Shown: positions 1 to 12,551, counted from the stretch's first letter. The stretch: 64,000 bases of DNA from Acanthochlamys bracteata (GCA_019914995.1 CM034134.1:5092463-5156462); one strand, 5' to 3'. The notes: generated from the sequence alone by a model not told the origin. Made by a program: numbers and translations.

Positions 1-258
1 GAAGCTTTGGCTTTGGTGATAGAGCGACCGGGGATGTAGGCAAAGGGGTTTTGCCGAACCACGTTAAATACCCTGAGCACTACTCCTTGTTACTTCACAA
101 GAAACACACTAACTCTTACATCTGCAGTTACAAAGATTGATTGACACAAATGTTAGCTAGCTCTCTACCAAGAGGGATAACAAACTTAACAAAAATTTTT
201 GTAGACTAACTCAATTCACCCCTCCCCTCTTGAGTTAATCTTGAAGGAATATCTAACA
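1..258 (+). mobile_element. 3' end of a SIRE-type copia LTR
   Basis: The reverse complement of this stretch matches the terminal part of the LTR at 58535-59975. It shares the GTTCGGCAAAA block followed by a TGCCTACAT block, and a stretch reading TCAAGAGGGGAGGGGTGAAT. The LTR therefore runs on the plus strand and ends in ATCTAACA at 258. No primer-binding site follows, so this is a 3' LTR or a solo LTR. Its end falls directly in the RNase H sequence of the Tork fragment to the right. The rest of the element lies outside the window. Confidence 0.75.
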
Positions 259-2168
259 CAAGTGATACTGGACACCAATCTATTTGATTTTGGAGTGATA
301 AGCTAGATTCTTAGTGAGATGCAAGGCATTCTAACTATCACAGAAAAGAGGGACAACCTCTTGTATGTGATCGAGCTCTGCCAGCAATCATTGTATCCAA
401 ATTGCTTCCTTACAAGCGTGTGTCCCGACCATTTACTCTATAATGCCACAACAGACTAAAGCTTCGAGCACCAGCTCATGGCTCTATCTGCAACTATAAA
501 CACATATCCAGTAGTGGAATGTCTCCTATCGAGCTCTCCAACAAAATCTGCATCGACGTACCCTCTGACAAGATATTCAGATTCTTTGTAACACAGTGAA
601 GCGTCCAAGGTCCCTTCATGTAGCGGAGATTTCACGGCTTTCAATGGTCACCAAAAGCTTTTGCATAATTCTACTGAGAACTCCCACTGCTTGAGCTAAG
701 TCAGGTCTAGTATAGGTCATGCCAAACTTCAGACTTCTCACTGCGGATGCATATTGTGGTGGTGATCATTTCATCCGAGTTTCATGCGTCCTCTTAGCCA
801 CTTCAACTGCACGGCTACTCGGGCTTGCCCCCTTGTCAACTTTATCTTATTGACTTCTTTAGGCTACTCCGGCTTGCCGTTTCCTTTTATCTAGAGTTCC
901 AACAGAGAACAACCTGAGGTTAACAGGTAGGGGAGTAGATATCGATTTACATCCCTCCATGTTAAAGTGACAGAGTACCTCAATCTTGGTGAATATGCAT
1001 CCTTAGGATCTTATTTGTCGGTCTAAGCTACTTTGTGTCAAACTCCATAGAGAATTGAGTCTTCAACTCTTTAATCCGGACCATTCTGTTACGAGCATGT
1101 CATCCACATATAATATTATTATATAGGGGCCATCCTCAAACTTCTTATGATATGCACAAAATTCTAAGGCTAACTTGTTATATCCAAGACTCTCGATATA
1201 GGAGTCAAATTTCTTATAATAATGATTTGTTCAGCGGACAAACTATGTCCTCTTTGTTAGTCTGGATAAACCCTACTGGCTGGTGCATGTATATTTCTTC
1301 CTCGAGCTCTCCATGAAGAAATATGGTTTCAACATCAAGTTGCTCAAGCTCAATATAGGATGTGGCACATAAGGCTAAGACTGCTCTAGTGGTTGTAAGG
1401 CGTACAACTGGAGGGAAGATTTTTTCGAAGTCAATGCCTTCTTTCTAAGCGGAGCCCTTTACGATGAGTCTTGCACGATATCTTTCAACTTCATCATCGC
1501 TTCCATGTTTGATCTTGTACACCCACTTACACCCAATGGTTTTACGTCGTTTCGGTAGTGGTACAAGCTCCTAGGTCTTATACTTGTAAAGCACCTAGAC
1601 TTCTTCTTGCATCGCTGCCATCTAATGATCGGCTTCTAGTGCTATCATATCCTCCCGGAAAGTTGTAGGCTCTCCATCCTTTGTTAATAGGCAGTATGCA
1701 AGGTTAGCATGAAACTTATATTTTTAACGATATTCCTCATACCTCTCTAGAGTCTACCTCTTCCAAGTTGAACATCGAACTCCTAGATTTGAGGTTTCAC
1801 CTGAAGCTTGTTCTTCATCACCTGATTCTAGTTCAGATATCTGGGGTCATCTTCTCTCTTTTGCACTTCTAGAGTTCAAACAACAATCTTTCTTGTGCTA
1901 TCATCTATGCCATGTGATGTATATGGGATTTGGTCTTCTGCAAAGATAATATTCCTACAGATGACAATTTGTGGCAGCGAGATGCCATTGACGATACCCC
2001 TGAATGCCAAAGCCTAAGAAGATGCACTTTTTTGAGCATGCATCATCTTTCATGGCTTGCGTGCATCACATATGTTTGACAACCAAATATGTGGAGTTGA
2101 GAATAGTGAGCAGGCTTATCGGTCCACATTTCCATTGGCGTCTTCATTTGTATAGTCGTTGCAGGTGA
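259..2168 (-). mobile_element. Ty1/copia Tork-lineage fragment (late integrase to RNase H)
   Basis: On the minus strand the translation runs from the end of integrase (KTPMEMWTDKPAHYS and LHIFGCQTYVMHA, about 2000-2165) through reverse transcriptase to RNase H. The RNase H part is clear at 270-650: GYVDADFVGELDRRHSTTGY, then SWCSKL, then a PLFCDSQNALHLTKN stretch, ending in GVQYHF at about 262. The copy is heavily broken, with well over ten breaks, and lacks gag, protease and its LTRs. The SIRE LTR end at 258 cuts it off. The lineage call rests on the RNase H and integrase wording, which match the Tork/Tnt1 group. Confidence 0.82.
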
Positions 2169-3274
2169 TACTACTGAAATGGATCAAGGGGATATATAAA
2201 ATAGAATTTTCTTGAAATGAAATATATTTTTTGGAAATAAATTTTATTTTTTTATTAAAATAACTCACAATTGTATATTTTGTCTATATTTTTAAATTTA
2301 TAATTAAATTTTATAAAATACAATAGAAGATTTTGAGAAATGTTAAAAAATTGAAATTAAAAATAATAGAAAAAGCGAGATAAACATGCATGTGAATTTT
2401 CAAAAATATTTGCTTCAATTTGTTGAAAAGATTGATGGGTCATTTGGAGATACTTCAAATAAACGTTTTATTAACAAATAAAACTTTAAAAAACAAAATT
2501 TAATGTTTTAGTTTAAAAAATAAAAACTACATATTTATGTGTAAAATTTTAGAATTATAATTTTTTTTTTTAAAAACTTGTAAAATATTAAAAAATATAT
2601 ATTAAAAAGTAATAACTTGGATTGAGGTTGCAAATATTCCAATTATAATATCAAATTGACACCGAATTTTTTAGAACCTAAAAGAGAGAGAGACTCTTAG
2701 TGCTTTTCAATTCTATTTTATTCTAATTTTTTATTTCATTTTTTCTATTAAAGCTTTTATAACGTTCTAAAAAACTTTAATTTAGAAGTACAAAACAATT
2801 CCACCTCGTAAGATCTTTACATTACTTATTTTTAAAAATAAAAAGATAAAGCTAATTTTTTGAAAATTTTAAACATCCATTTAAATGATTAGGGAGTTGA
2901 GCTGCTAAACATTAGATTTGAGTTTGAATTTTGTATAAGTTAATAAATAAAGTATATTATAATGAAAATATTTTAGAAGTGTTTAAATAAGAAATACTAT
3001 ATAAAAAAATATAAAATATTTTGAAATTAAAGAAAATGAGTTTAAACTTGTATATGGAAAATATTATAATTATAATAATAAAAGTTTTATTACATATAAT
3101 TATCTATATTTTTCAAATTTTTAAAAGTTTAAAATTTTATAAATATTATTAAAAAATAAGAATTTAAGAATTATATTTCAATAAATAGTAATAACAAATA
3201 AAACCTAAGACAAAGTTTACATAAACAAAAATATCCCTTTTAGCTGGAATAATTAGTTCTGTATTCTTTTATAA
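2169..3274. other. AT-rich spacer, no gene seen
   Basis: This is about 1.1 kb of very AT-rich DNA with many A and T runs. No reading frame, repeat ends or RNA gene can be supported. Confidence 0.6.
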
Positions 3275-3282
3275 CAGACAAG
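3275..3282. repeat. 8-bp target-site duplication of hAT-1 (left copy)
   Basis: CAGACAAG sits directly before the left terminus and again directly after the right terminus at 5870-5877. A perfect 8-bp duplication is the signature of hAT insertion and fixes both ends of the element. Confidence 0.9.
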
Positions 3283-5869
3283 TATAGGTGCAAAAACAAG
3301 CGGGTCGGGCAAAAGAAGACAACGGGCCATCTTGGCCCGATCCTATTATTCGGGCCAGGTCGGCTTGGCCCAAGTACAAAATTTTAGACCCAGCACGGCC
3401 CGTTTGGAAATTATTTATCTATATTTAAAATTAAAAATTAAAAAAATTATAAATTTAAAAAGTAACTTCAAAAATTATTATTAAAATATAAAAAGTTTAT
3501 TACAAATTTGTTATATGTATATAATTATACATTTTTACATGTACTTGAAATATTTTCATTCAAAAGTAATTCTAAAAATTGTTTAGTTAGGTTATCATTG
3601 TGAGTTGTATGTTGCATTCTTTTGACTGCAAGTTTCTAATCTTTCAGAGAAGTTAGCACTTCAGCCATTTCACTAGTAAGTTGCGGTATTCGTTCTTCAA
3701 TTAGCCTTCCAGCTGTACTAAATGTCGATTATGGAGAAACCATTAAGATAACAATAGTCAAAATTTCACGTGCTAATCGGAAAGGTACTGTATATCTTGT
3801 TGAATGTGTTTTCCACCAGTTCAAAAATATTAAAACTTTCTGAGTTTTCAACGTCTTCTACAATGACGGTATCTCCTTCAAAATATTTGTTCAAGTCCGA
3901 AGTAGATTGCATGTTGCTTGAAGTTGAAGATGGTGTTGAACTTGAGTTAGGCTTGATGGAGATCAAAGATCAGTTTATCTTTTCTTTCTTCTTACTATGA
4001 TGAGTTTGTACCGTTGTCACTTGTTGATTCCGCAAATTAACAAACCTAACTTCATAAAGATCATAAACTTTGTACAACTTGTTACGAGTGTTAATTATTT
4101 GTAATTGAATATCAGAAATATCCAAATAAATACTAATATATATAAGAGTACTATAAAAATTCACAAATTTAATCTAGGATCTAACATAAAGGCAAAACAA
4201 TATAAAAGGGGAATATCATACCAATATTTTTTTAATTTGCTCGTCATTATTGTAACTATAGGTACAAGTAATTGATCTGTCACATGTGAATGCAACATAG
4301 TAGCTATATTATAAATTGAATGCAAAACTAATGGAAAAGTAGGATAGTAAACACCATATAATAAAACAGTAGCATCATAAAAAGTTTTTTAAAAATTCTA
4401 CAAGTTTTTCAGTAATAATTCAATGAGTTTCAATAAATTTGTTGTTACCCATTCTTATATTATAAGAAATCATAAGCACATTTTTATAATCTAAAGTACT
4501 TTTTAACATTAAATAAATAGAATTCTATTTTACTGGCATACCAAGGTTGAACTTTCGGAGCTTTACATGTTCTTCTATGCAATATCTCTTAAATTCAGCT
4601 AAACATTGATTAGAACTAGTAATTAAAGAAATAGCAATACGAATATCATTAATTTGTTCACTTACCAACTGCATACCTGATTATACGCAGTAGAAAAATC
4701 TTCTTTAGAAATTTTAATGAACTTCTTTAGCTCTACCGCTCCAAATATCATATGTTAATGCAATAGAAAAATTTAATGAACTTAATTCAGATTTTAATAT
4801 AGTGCACATTTTATTGTAATAAGTAATAACATAGTTTCTAGTAGTTGTTCTACTAACTTTTTGAAATTGTTGACAATATGTTCTTCTAATATGCTCTTCA
4901 TAAAAAATGACTCACCAAAAATACGGAGAAGAAATTTTCTAGCTACATTAGAATCATAAGACCAGGTACTTACCAAATCATCCGTATTGAATTGAAGTTA
5001 GGTTTGTGAAGGTTTCCTTCCAATTTCTGTTTTGGAAGCACATTTTGTACCATGTGATATTAAATGTCGGCTTCCTGCACTAGGATTAGTAGTTAGAAGT
5101 TTTTTGCAAAACTTATATTTCGTCATTTTTTATTTAGTACCATCACTTTGTACTGTATATTAGACGGTGAAATAATTCCAAGCTTCAGAAGTTGTGACGT
5201 TTGAACTTTTTTGTTGTTGTCGATGTCGATGCTAAAGCCGAACTATTTCTAAAACTCAAAATTGGAGGACTTTCGTTGCATCTTTGATGGAAATTTCTTT
5301 TTTGTATTAGAGGAACTTCACCTCCTTCCTCCATACGGCAATATATATCTCCTCCAAATTTTGATCGTACATGCCATAGTCATCCATATCAAGATTAATG
5401 GCACGAATATTTGGATCCATTTGAAATAACAACTAAAATTTTTTGAGAATTGGAGAAATGTGAATTTAAGAAAAAAGTAAGAAAAACATATTTTTATAAA
5501 TTTGTATAAGTTTGAGTCTTTGAGATTTGATAATGAAATGTGAATTGAGAAATGAAAGTTTGTTGTGTGAAAGTTGAATGGAGATAGAATGAATTTATAG
5601 GTAAAAATATAGAATTGTGAAAAAATAAAAAAAAAGAACTCTAGCGGCTGTAGCAAACGGGTGTGTTACAGTTGACTGCCAACCTGCTAACAGTTATGCT
5701 GAAGTCATCATGATCGTTCTTTTATTTTATTTTTATTTTTTTTGACATGGTCAACATTGATCATATCAAAGTCAGTATTGATCGGTCAACATAATAGTAA
5801 CCGGACGGGCGGGCCAACAAAGTCGGTCCGATACTAACTGTAGGTCTGGGCCATAGTTGTACGCCTATA
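3283..5869 (-). mobile_element. hAT DNA transposon, decayed (hAT-1)
   Basis: The 2587-bp element starts TATAGGTGCAAAAAC and ends with the reverse complement of TATAGGCGTACAACT. These are short imperfect terminal inverted repeats. Both subterminal regions hold GGGCC/GGCCC-type blocks, as in many plant hAT elements: GGGCCAGGTCGGC on the left and GGACGGGCGGGCC on the right. A perfect 8-bp duplication flanks it. The inside carries a minus-strand BED-finger transposase relic. The intact duplication suggests the ends have not been rearranged, while the coding part has many stops. Confidence 0.9.
3605..5210 (-). pseudogene. BED-finger hAT transposase relic (hAT-1)
   Basis: Three landmarks of a hAT transposase appear in order on the minus strand. 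A BED zinc finger lies at about 5030-5130, with KYKFCKKLL, then SRHL and a later Cys, i.e. the two Cys spaced before a His/Cys pair. A central stretch with KYWYDIPLLY and FAFMLDPR lies at about 4165-4230. The C-terminal dimerisation domain lies at about 3610-3960, with RLAREILTI, STFSTAGRLIEER and TSEMAEVLTSLKD. Intact hAT transposases are usually 600-800 residues. Here the reading is split by many stops and frame changes, including one inside the dimerisation domain. The gene should be inactive. Confidence 0.85.
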
Positions 5870-5877
5870 CAGACAAG
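5870..5877. repeat. 8-bp target-site duplication of hAT-1 (right copy)
   Basis: CAGACAAG, identical to the copy at 3275-3282, follows the right terminus directly. Confidence 0.9.
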
Positions 5878-6160
5878 TGAATAACAAAACACAAATAACA
5901 AGAACATTGAGGTGTAGTTCAGGAAACTCACATAGCCATGCCAGAGTGCTCTGTAAAATGGCAAGATAATGGCAAAAAGATGGTCAGACAGACAAATGCC
6001 GCAACAACTATCTTAATAAATATTTAAATAATACTGTATAAGAGATAATATTATATAATAATTGAGACAATGGTAATAATTATTTTATATCTTTTATTGT
6101 TAATTTTTATTGTTTGTAGCTTTATACTTTCAAATGGTCTTTTAATGAATTGTGAATACA

Positions 6161-6460
6161 AATTAGGAATTATTTCAACGGTCGAAACTATGACCCTATA
6201 GATGTTGAGGAATTTGGTGACAATGTTGATTGGACAATCATGGAAGAACCACCACTTTTAACTAATAAGGAGTTAGAAACATTGTGAATTTAAGAATATA
6301 ACTTTTGAAATGTAATTATTTTGTAGATATTGAATTGAACCTTGATGATCTTGATGCGGATGATGAGGATGAAGAAGATAATGAAGAGGACTGCCTCGTG
6401 GTATGTCAATATGGAGAGTGAAGCCAATACTTTTGTAACAATTCTGCTTGCTATTGTTTC
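6161..6460 (+). pseudogene. C-terminal tail of a hAT-type (DUF659-like) transposase
   Basis: The plus strand encodes NYDPIDVEEFGDNVDWTIME followed by EPPLLTNKELETL and a stop. After a short AT-rich gap comes an acidic stretch, NLDDLDADDEDEEDNEED. Plant BED/DUF659/hAT proteins commonly end in a YDPI...W(V/I)MEE motif and an acidic tail, which is the basis of the call. The two pieces could be exons, because TTTTGTAG precedes the acidic stretch like an acceptor site. The catalytic and dimerisation parts are not seen upstream, so only the end of the gene remains. The lineage is moderately certain; the element boundaries on the left are not known. Confidence 0.5.
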
Positions 6461-8650
6461 TTTATGCTAGGAGCTAAGTTATGTTCTGTATTCTATTTGC
6501 TATTGGTTTTTATTTCCTATGAGCCAATGCAGAACTTCTATTTTTGTTTGCTATGGCTACATCACTTCTATTTCTATATGCTAGGAGCCAATACAGCCAA
6601 CACAAAATGACAAACTTAATACAGAACTTTGTAAGTTTGTGTTAGTTGTATTATATCTCCAACATAGAATTTTTCTTTCTGTTTAGTTTGCTTAATCATA
6701 TCTCTAAGCCATCAGAGAAATAGCCAATTCAATTTACAAAGTACAAATAGTTCTGTTGAAAGTTGGAACTTAGAAGTTTCTGTTCTGCTTTTGCTTTTGC
6801 TTTAATTTGCATAATTGTTGATGCCTATTTGCATAATCTTGTATGCCTTGTTGTGTATTTATTTCCTTGCTGGCTTGTTGTAGACTTTTTTTCTTGCTGG
6901 GCAGTGGCTTACTGGCTTGCTGTGATTCTTGCTGGCCAATATGGCTCACTAACTTGTTACTAGCTTGCTGCCAAATTGGGATTTAGGAGCATAATATTTA
7001 CAGCACTTAAGACTTAACAGTACAGACTAGAGCGAGTGATTTTGATAGAGACATAGAGTTCTGTTTCTATGTGTGAGTTATGTACCTATCAAGGCTTGAC
7101 AGACAATTTTATGCTATTTTCCTTACTGTGAGCATAAGGTTTACTGGATTCTTTTAGATCAGGTACAAACACCAGTATAGTAGTCTTGTAGTTGTATGTA
7201 AAATTTTTTTCTTACTGCCAGCATAGATAAGAATTTTCTGAATTTTTTTGTTATGTAGTATACGCACTAGTTTGGCGGACTATAGAATTTTTTTCCTTGC
7301 TGCTAGCATAGCATTTTCTGGATTTTTTTGATGTAGTATAAGCATCAGTTTGGCAGACTTTGTAAAATTCTTTTTCTTACTACCAACATAGAATTTTCTA
7401 TATTATTTTTTATCTAGTATAAGCACTACTATGTCATTCTTGTATGTGGAATATTATTGCTTGCTGCCTGGCCCAACATAGGATTTTCTGTAGTGTTTCT
7501 TATTTAGTATAAGCACTAATATGGCACTTTTATATGGAATATTTTTTCTTGCTGCCAAACAAAACAGAAAGAGAAGTTGGAACTTAAAAGTTTCTTGCAC
7601 TAGTATGGCACTTGTATGCTTTGTTCTACCTGCCAGGCCCAGCATAGGATTTCCTTTTATGTGGAATATTTTCGTTTGCTGCCTGGCTCAGCATAGGATT
7701 TTCTGTATTATTTTTGATTTAGTATAAGCACTAGTATGGCACTTGTATGTGGAATATTTTTTCTTGCTACTAAACAGAAAACGAATACAGAAGTTGGAAC
7801 TTAGAAGTTTCTTGCACTAGTGTGGCACTTGTATGCTTTGTTCTACCTGCCAGGCCCAGTATAGGATTTCCTTATATGTGGAAAATTTTTTATATAGTAC
7901 AAGCACTAGTATGGCACTGAATTGCTGGCAAATAAAACAGAATTGATTTTTCTATACAAAACAGAAGTGATAAACAAATCCTTTCTTTCCTTCATGTTAT
8001 AACATAATTAATTTTTCCTTTACAAATTGGATTGCTACAGCTTTTGTTATTTGTTTGGATGATATCAGCTGTCTTCTTTATTGTATTAGAATTTTGATGC
8101 AATCCACTTTGGTGTCATAGATTAACATTGCACAGGTAGCAGTGGAGGAGTCTGCTGACTGCCTGATAGAGTTGAAGCCTTGAATTGAAGGTGTTTCTTT
8201 TACCCTCACGCACAGCTGAAGCTTTGAAGGGATATCCCTCTAATTTATGATCTCTCAGCGATGCTGCAAAGCTTTGAATGTTGTTACAAATTGAGAGGTT
8301 ATTGCTGTTTGGATGTTATTGATGAAATGATGAGTTTTTTGCTTCTCAGTTGGTATTAACTATATTATTTTTGAAACTAGAACTTCAAGTTTATGTAACA
8401 TTCATAGTTAAGTTGAAAATTGAAAACTGGATTTTGATCTGTTTTTGCCCTTTTGGTAAAGAGTCTTGCCGTGAATCATATCATCTTTTCTTGCAAAAAA
8501 AAAGAAGTCTGGCTATATGCTCTATGCTCTGTCTATGCTGTATGGACAAACTGGAGTCACTAGACTCTAAACTGGATCAGGTGTTGGCCTGACGGATCAT
8601 TGATTCGGAAAGTAGTTAGGGTCAACGTCCGATCCGATTTTTACAACTAT
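6461..8650 (+). mobile_element. Non-coding 3' half of a hAT-like element
   Basis: About 2.2 kb of non-coding DNA follows the transposase tail. It is rich in short CTTGCTGCC/CTTGCTGGC words and holds the minisatellite at 7140-7930. It ends in CCGATCCGATTTTTACAACTAT at about 8630-8650. The reverse complement of that end, ATAGTTGTAAAA followed by a GATC-containing block, recurs at 37819 onward together with the same GCAAGCAGGC-type words. The two therefore look like copies of one family with a TAGTTGTAAAA terminus. No target duplication could be found because the left end is not visible. Confidence 0.45.
7140..7930 (+). repeat. Higher-order imperfect minisatellite
   Basis: A unit of roughly 80-100 bp recurs about seven times. 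Its core is CAGCATAGGATTTTCTG, then an AT-rich spacer, TAGTATAAGCACTAGTATGG, CACTTGTATGTGGAATATTT and CTTGCTGCC. Superimposed is a longer repeat of about 225 bp: AGAAGTTGGAACTTAAAAG followed by TTTCTTGCACTAG appears near 7575 and again near 7795. No coding sense is seen. The array probably belongs to the hAT-like element around it. Confidence 0.7.
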
Positions 8651-8733
8651 GACTAATACTATTAATTCTAATTAAAACGCTCAAAAAGAAATAAAATGGA
8701 GGCTTTGTAGTCCTAAAGCCTAGTCTAGAATCT

Positions 8734-8741
8734 ACAAAATG
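8734..8741. repeat. Target-site duplication of hAT-2 (left copy)
   Basis: ACAAAATG before the left terminus pairs with TCAAAATG after the right terminus (16392-16399), seven of eight bases alike. This fits an aged hAT duplication. Confidence 0.7.
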
Positions 8742-10290
8742 TAGGGGTGGCAATATAGGTTTATAAATAGGTTTCAGGTCGACCTATTTAATAATCGGGT
8801 TACATTTTCTAAAACCTATCCCAACTTTTTTAATAACCGAATCAAATTCGGATCGACCCACTTAAATAATAATTAAAATTCTCTATCCCTATTAAAAAAG
8901 AAAAGATTTCTTGAAACCTATAAGAAGTCAATAGCAAGTAGTAAAAGTAGAACATTACCACATAATATCGATGATCGATCAAAATACTTACATTGCACAA
9001 TGAGGAAATCAAGTTCATTTCATTCTTCTTACAACCACAATACTACAATAGATATATCTTTCTCTATTATTGGTATTTAGAAACAGTACAATTCGCTAAT
9101 AAATACTACTCTCATTAAAATACAAGTAAGATTACCCAAAAGCCCGTTTAACAACACAATCTTCCATGAAACTATGTCACTAATAGCTTAACAGCTGCAT
9201 AATTATTATCTACTATCAACATTAAAATATAATGCTGAACAGAGTGACAACGTTTGAACAACTTTGGTACTTAATCACCACCCATTCATATTTGCAAATG
9301 ACAAATTCAATATTCCATAGCCACCATTTGAATGACAACATAGTGCAGTAAAAGACATCATTCAGTAACTAAGTGCAAGACATTGTGCTAGATACTTCGG
9401 TAATATCTCGAACAAAATAAAAAGCATCTTTTGTTCGTAGCCAGAATTTGAACAAAATCATATCTTAGCATATGAAATTAACTTAAACCATAGTTTTACA
9501 GACTCCTAACAACAACTCCATGAGGACCATGACAGCTCAAGCCTAGTCTTCCTCAATGGAGGCCTCAGCTCTCCTGTTGTTGCTTTCTAGCGTACTTTTG
9601 GTTTCCCCAGAACTTTGGGTCCATCTACTAGCAAGCGAAATCACCGACTTCAATCACAATTCATAATCAAATTCTATATGAACAACAACAGAAAAAAAAT
9701 TTTGAAGTAATGAATACACAGTTGAATATGAGCAAGTACAACAATAGAGAGCATGCACTAGAACTTAATTGCCATATATATTCAGTCATAGAATAGGAAG
9801 CAATTAAAAGAACTTAAAAATGTTAAGCTACAAGACAATCTTGTTATCAACTTGCTAATCGGTTAAGTTTGCCGGATATTAATAGCCAAAGAACAACCTT
9901 GTTTTACTACAAACTTGAAATGATTCTGTCATAAAACTGCCTATGCTATTCCACTTAAGGTTTTTATTGAGGTATAACTTCTTATAATAACACATGTTCC
10001 GATTTCTCAATGTCCAAACAAAAGCTTTAAGCTCTAAGGTGATCTCTCTGCAAAATATTTTGGTGGAGAGGTAATCGTTGGCTTGTGAATGCGACAAACA
10101 ACAAAAAACAATAGTACTGAAGGCACCATTCACAGTAATACCAAAATAAAATATCAATTTGTATTTCAACACAAACAATCGCAGCAGTACTAATAGTGAT
10201 ATATTTTTGAAGAAACAACTAACCTAAACGAAATTTCTATATGCTAACCTAATCCTAGTAGCACACATAGCATCCTTATAGAACTCATAG
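8742..10290 (-). other. Non-coding 3' part of hAT-2
   Basis: Between the left terminus and the last transposase exon lies 1.5 kb without a convincing reading frame. A GTTTCAGGTCGACC block and an AACCGAATCAAATTCGG palindromic block lie in the first 120 bases, as expected of a subterminal region. The minus-strand open frames at 9879-10218 overlap one another and resemble nothing known to me. Confidence 0.5.
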
Positions 10291-12329
10291 CTTCCTTATG
10301 GCTCGACGGTGTCAATTTCTTCTGTTAGAGGATGAGGTTCAGTATTTGGTGAGACGCTCACATCCATGACGTTCTTGATAAGTACATCCAATAATTGTTT
10401 TCTTATTTCTACAATATAAAAAAAGTAATCAGTATATAATAAATACTCTATTGTAACAATTTTATAAAAATAAAATAAATACCTTATTCTCCATATAACC
10501 AATCTCTAGCAGAAACTAAAGCCTCCACAATTTCTAGCCTGAGAGAACTCCTATATTGTTCAATAACTCTCCCACCAATACTAAATGCATTTTTCGATGC
10601 CATAGTTGAGATTGGTATACTAAGTACATCACGAGCCATAGAGGCTACATATGGATATCTACATTCATTGGCTTTCCAATATGTCAAGATATCTAAATCA
10701 ATATCTCTTTTCATTCTAGGTTCATCTAAATTCAAGTCAAGTTCTGACTTTTATGGGACACCTTCACTTTCACATAAATCAATTCCTAAGACAAATATTA
10801 TAACAATATAATTTGAGAATATAATAAAAAAGTTAACATATGATCATATAATGTAAACATAAGTGAATTTAATAACTTACTTCTAAGACGTCACATGTTT
10901 CTCTTGGATATGAAAGCCCACTAATATTATAATAAGAAGATGTTCCAATACCTCCAATTAGTACGCTAGAACCAGAAGAATCCACGTCACTCTTTGTACC
11001 AGATAAGCATATTCATTGAAAAGAGTTACAAGTGTATTCTTCACATGCTTAGACTCCGCATCCCCTCCATTACCATATTACTTCTTATAAGACCATTCGA
11101 CAAAACTAAATTTATATCTTGGATTCAAAATAATTGCAAATAGCCAAAATAAAACTAAATCTCAACCAATACTTCTGAAATTTAGAGTACATACTCTCTG
11201 CCATAGCTTTAATCTGAAGATCACAATCATGCATAGTTTACTTCAAAGTTAGCTGTACTGTAAAAACTAATAGGAAATACAAATTGACAGTGAGATATTT
11301 TGTACCGGAGAAAAGACATGTCAGATCATAAAAACTCCAACAAATTTGCGTAATTTTCAGCCTTTTCCCACTCACTATGAGTAGGACAATGAATGTAGTT
11401 GGAATCACTTAGCTCCAAATGCGAGAAAGCGCGACAAAAATAAATGGCGGTGTCAAGCATCATAAATGTGGAATTTTATCTTGTAGGAACATCTTGTCTC
11501 AAATCTCTTTTATCATCAAGTGAACTGTGCTTAATACAATCAAAAAAATTTTGCTTTCTTGCTTGTGACCCTTTCACATACTTAACACTCTCTCGAATCT
11601 TCTCAATAATAATATCTATTTCTTTTAAACCCTCTTTCATAATCAAGTTAAGAATATGTGCACAGCATCTAATATGAAAATAATCATCATATACAAGACT
11701 CTCACTTAAGGACAATTGATTTTTCAACATTCCAATACAGACATCATTTGCGGAAGCATTATCTAAAGTAGTTGAAATTCTTTTTCCATCTATACCCCAA
11801 TCTTTTAGGGGGCATTTGGTATTGCTTATGAAAAGGAGCTTTTCTGAAATGAAACTTTTAGAAGGAAAAAGTAGCTTTTGAAAAAGGGAGAGAAAATGAG
11901 CTTTTCTGAAAAGGTATTTAGTAGTGCTTTTGCATAAGGTGCTTTTTAAGTAAAAGAGATATGTAAATGACTAAATTATCCTTTTATATTTGGTGTTAGT
12001 TATTAATGTATATATACTAAATTATTCATGCCATTTTGAATAAAATACTTATTTAAAAAATATTATATTTAATAGAGCGATTTTTTATTGATTTTTATTT
12101 TAAAATAAAAACACTCAAAATTAATTATTTTATATAAATATCAGTTTAAATTAAAATTATTATTATATAAATTAAAAAAAATATTGCAACGCTCTTTTCG
12201 ACCGTTGTTGATCTTGTTAGTTGTAAATTATAGTCACGTGTCAAACATTAATATAATATACGAAAAATATTTTTATTCATACGAAAATTTGAATAGCTAC
12301 GCCTCATATTTTCCTCTAATATTTCCATA

Positions 12330-12551
12330 AATAATTCGCCTTCGAAAGAGTTTGACTATTATTTGCTCGAAACTCGAAAGAGCAGTACGTTTCTTCTTCT
12401 CTTTCTCTTTTTTTTTGTATTTCCCGATTTTTTTTTATTATCTGTTATTCCACGTCAACCATGTTGTTACATGGCTACTGATAACCGTGATATTTACCAT
12501 GCAGCTCATTACTGTCTTTCTCCTACATGCAATTTCCTTCTCTTTCCCGCC
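12330..12551 (+). promoter_or_regulatory. Possible captured 5' leader of the WRNIP1-like gene
   Basis: The 220 bp before the fragment ATG contain a pyrimidine-rich run (TTCTTCTTCTCTTTCTC at about 12389-12406) typical of plant 5' leaders. An upstream ATG at 12363 is in frame with the 12552 start, with no stop between. Whether this stretch came with the captured gene or belongs to the transposon cannot be told without the parent locus. Confidence 0.3.

Noticed and set aside
5318-5656. 112-residue Phe-rich minus-strand frame
   Set aside because: Composition simply reflects A/T runs at the 5' part of hAT-1; no domain and no match with the transposase frame.
12363-12551. N-terminal extension of the WRNIP1-like fragment from ATG 12363
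   Set aside because: The added residues are hydrophobic and Phe-rich from a pyrimidine run, and the family similarity starts near the ATG at 12552.
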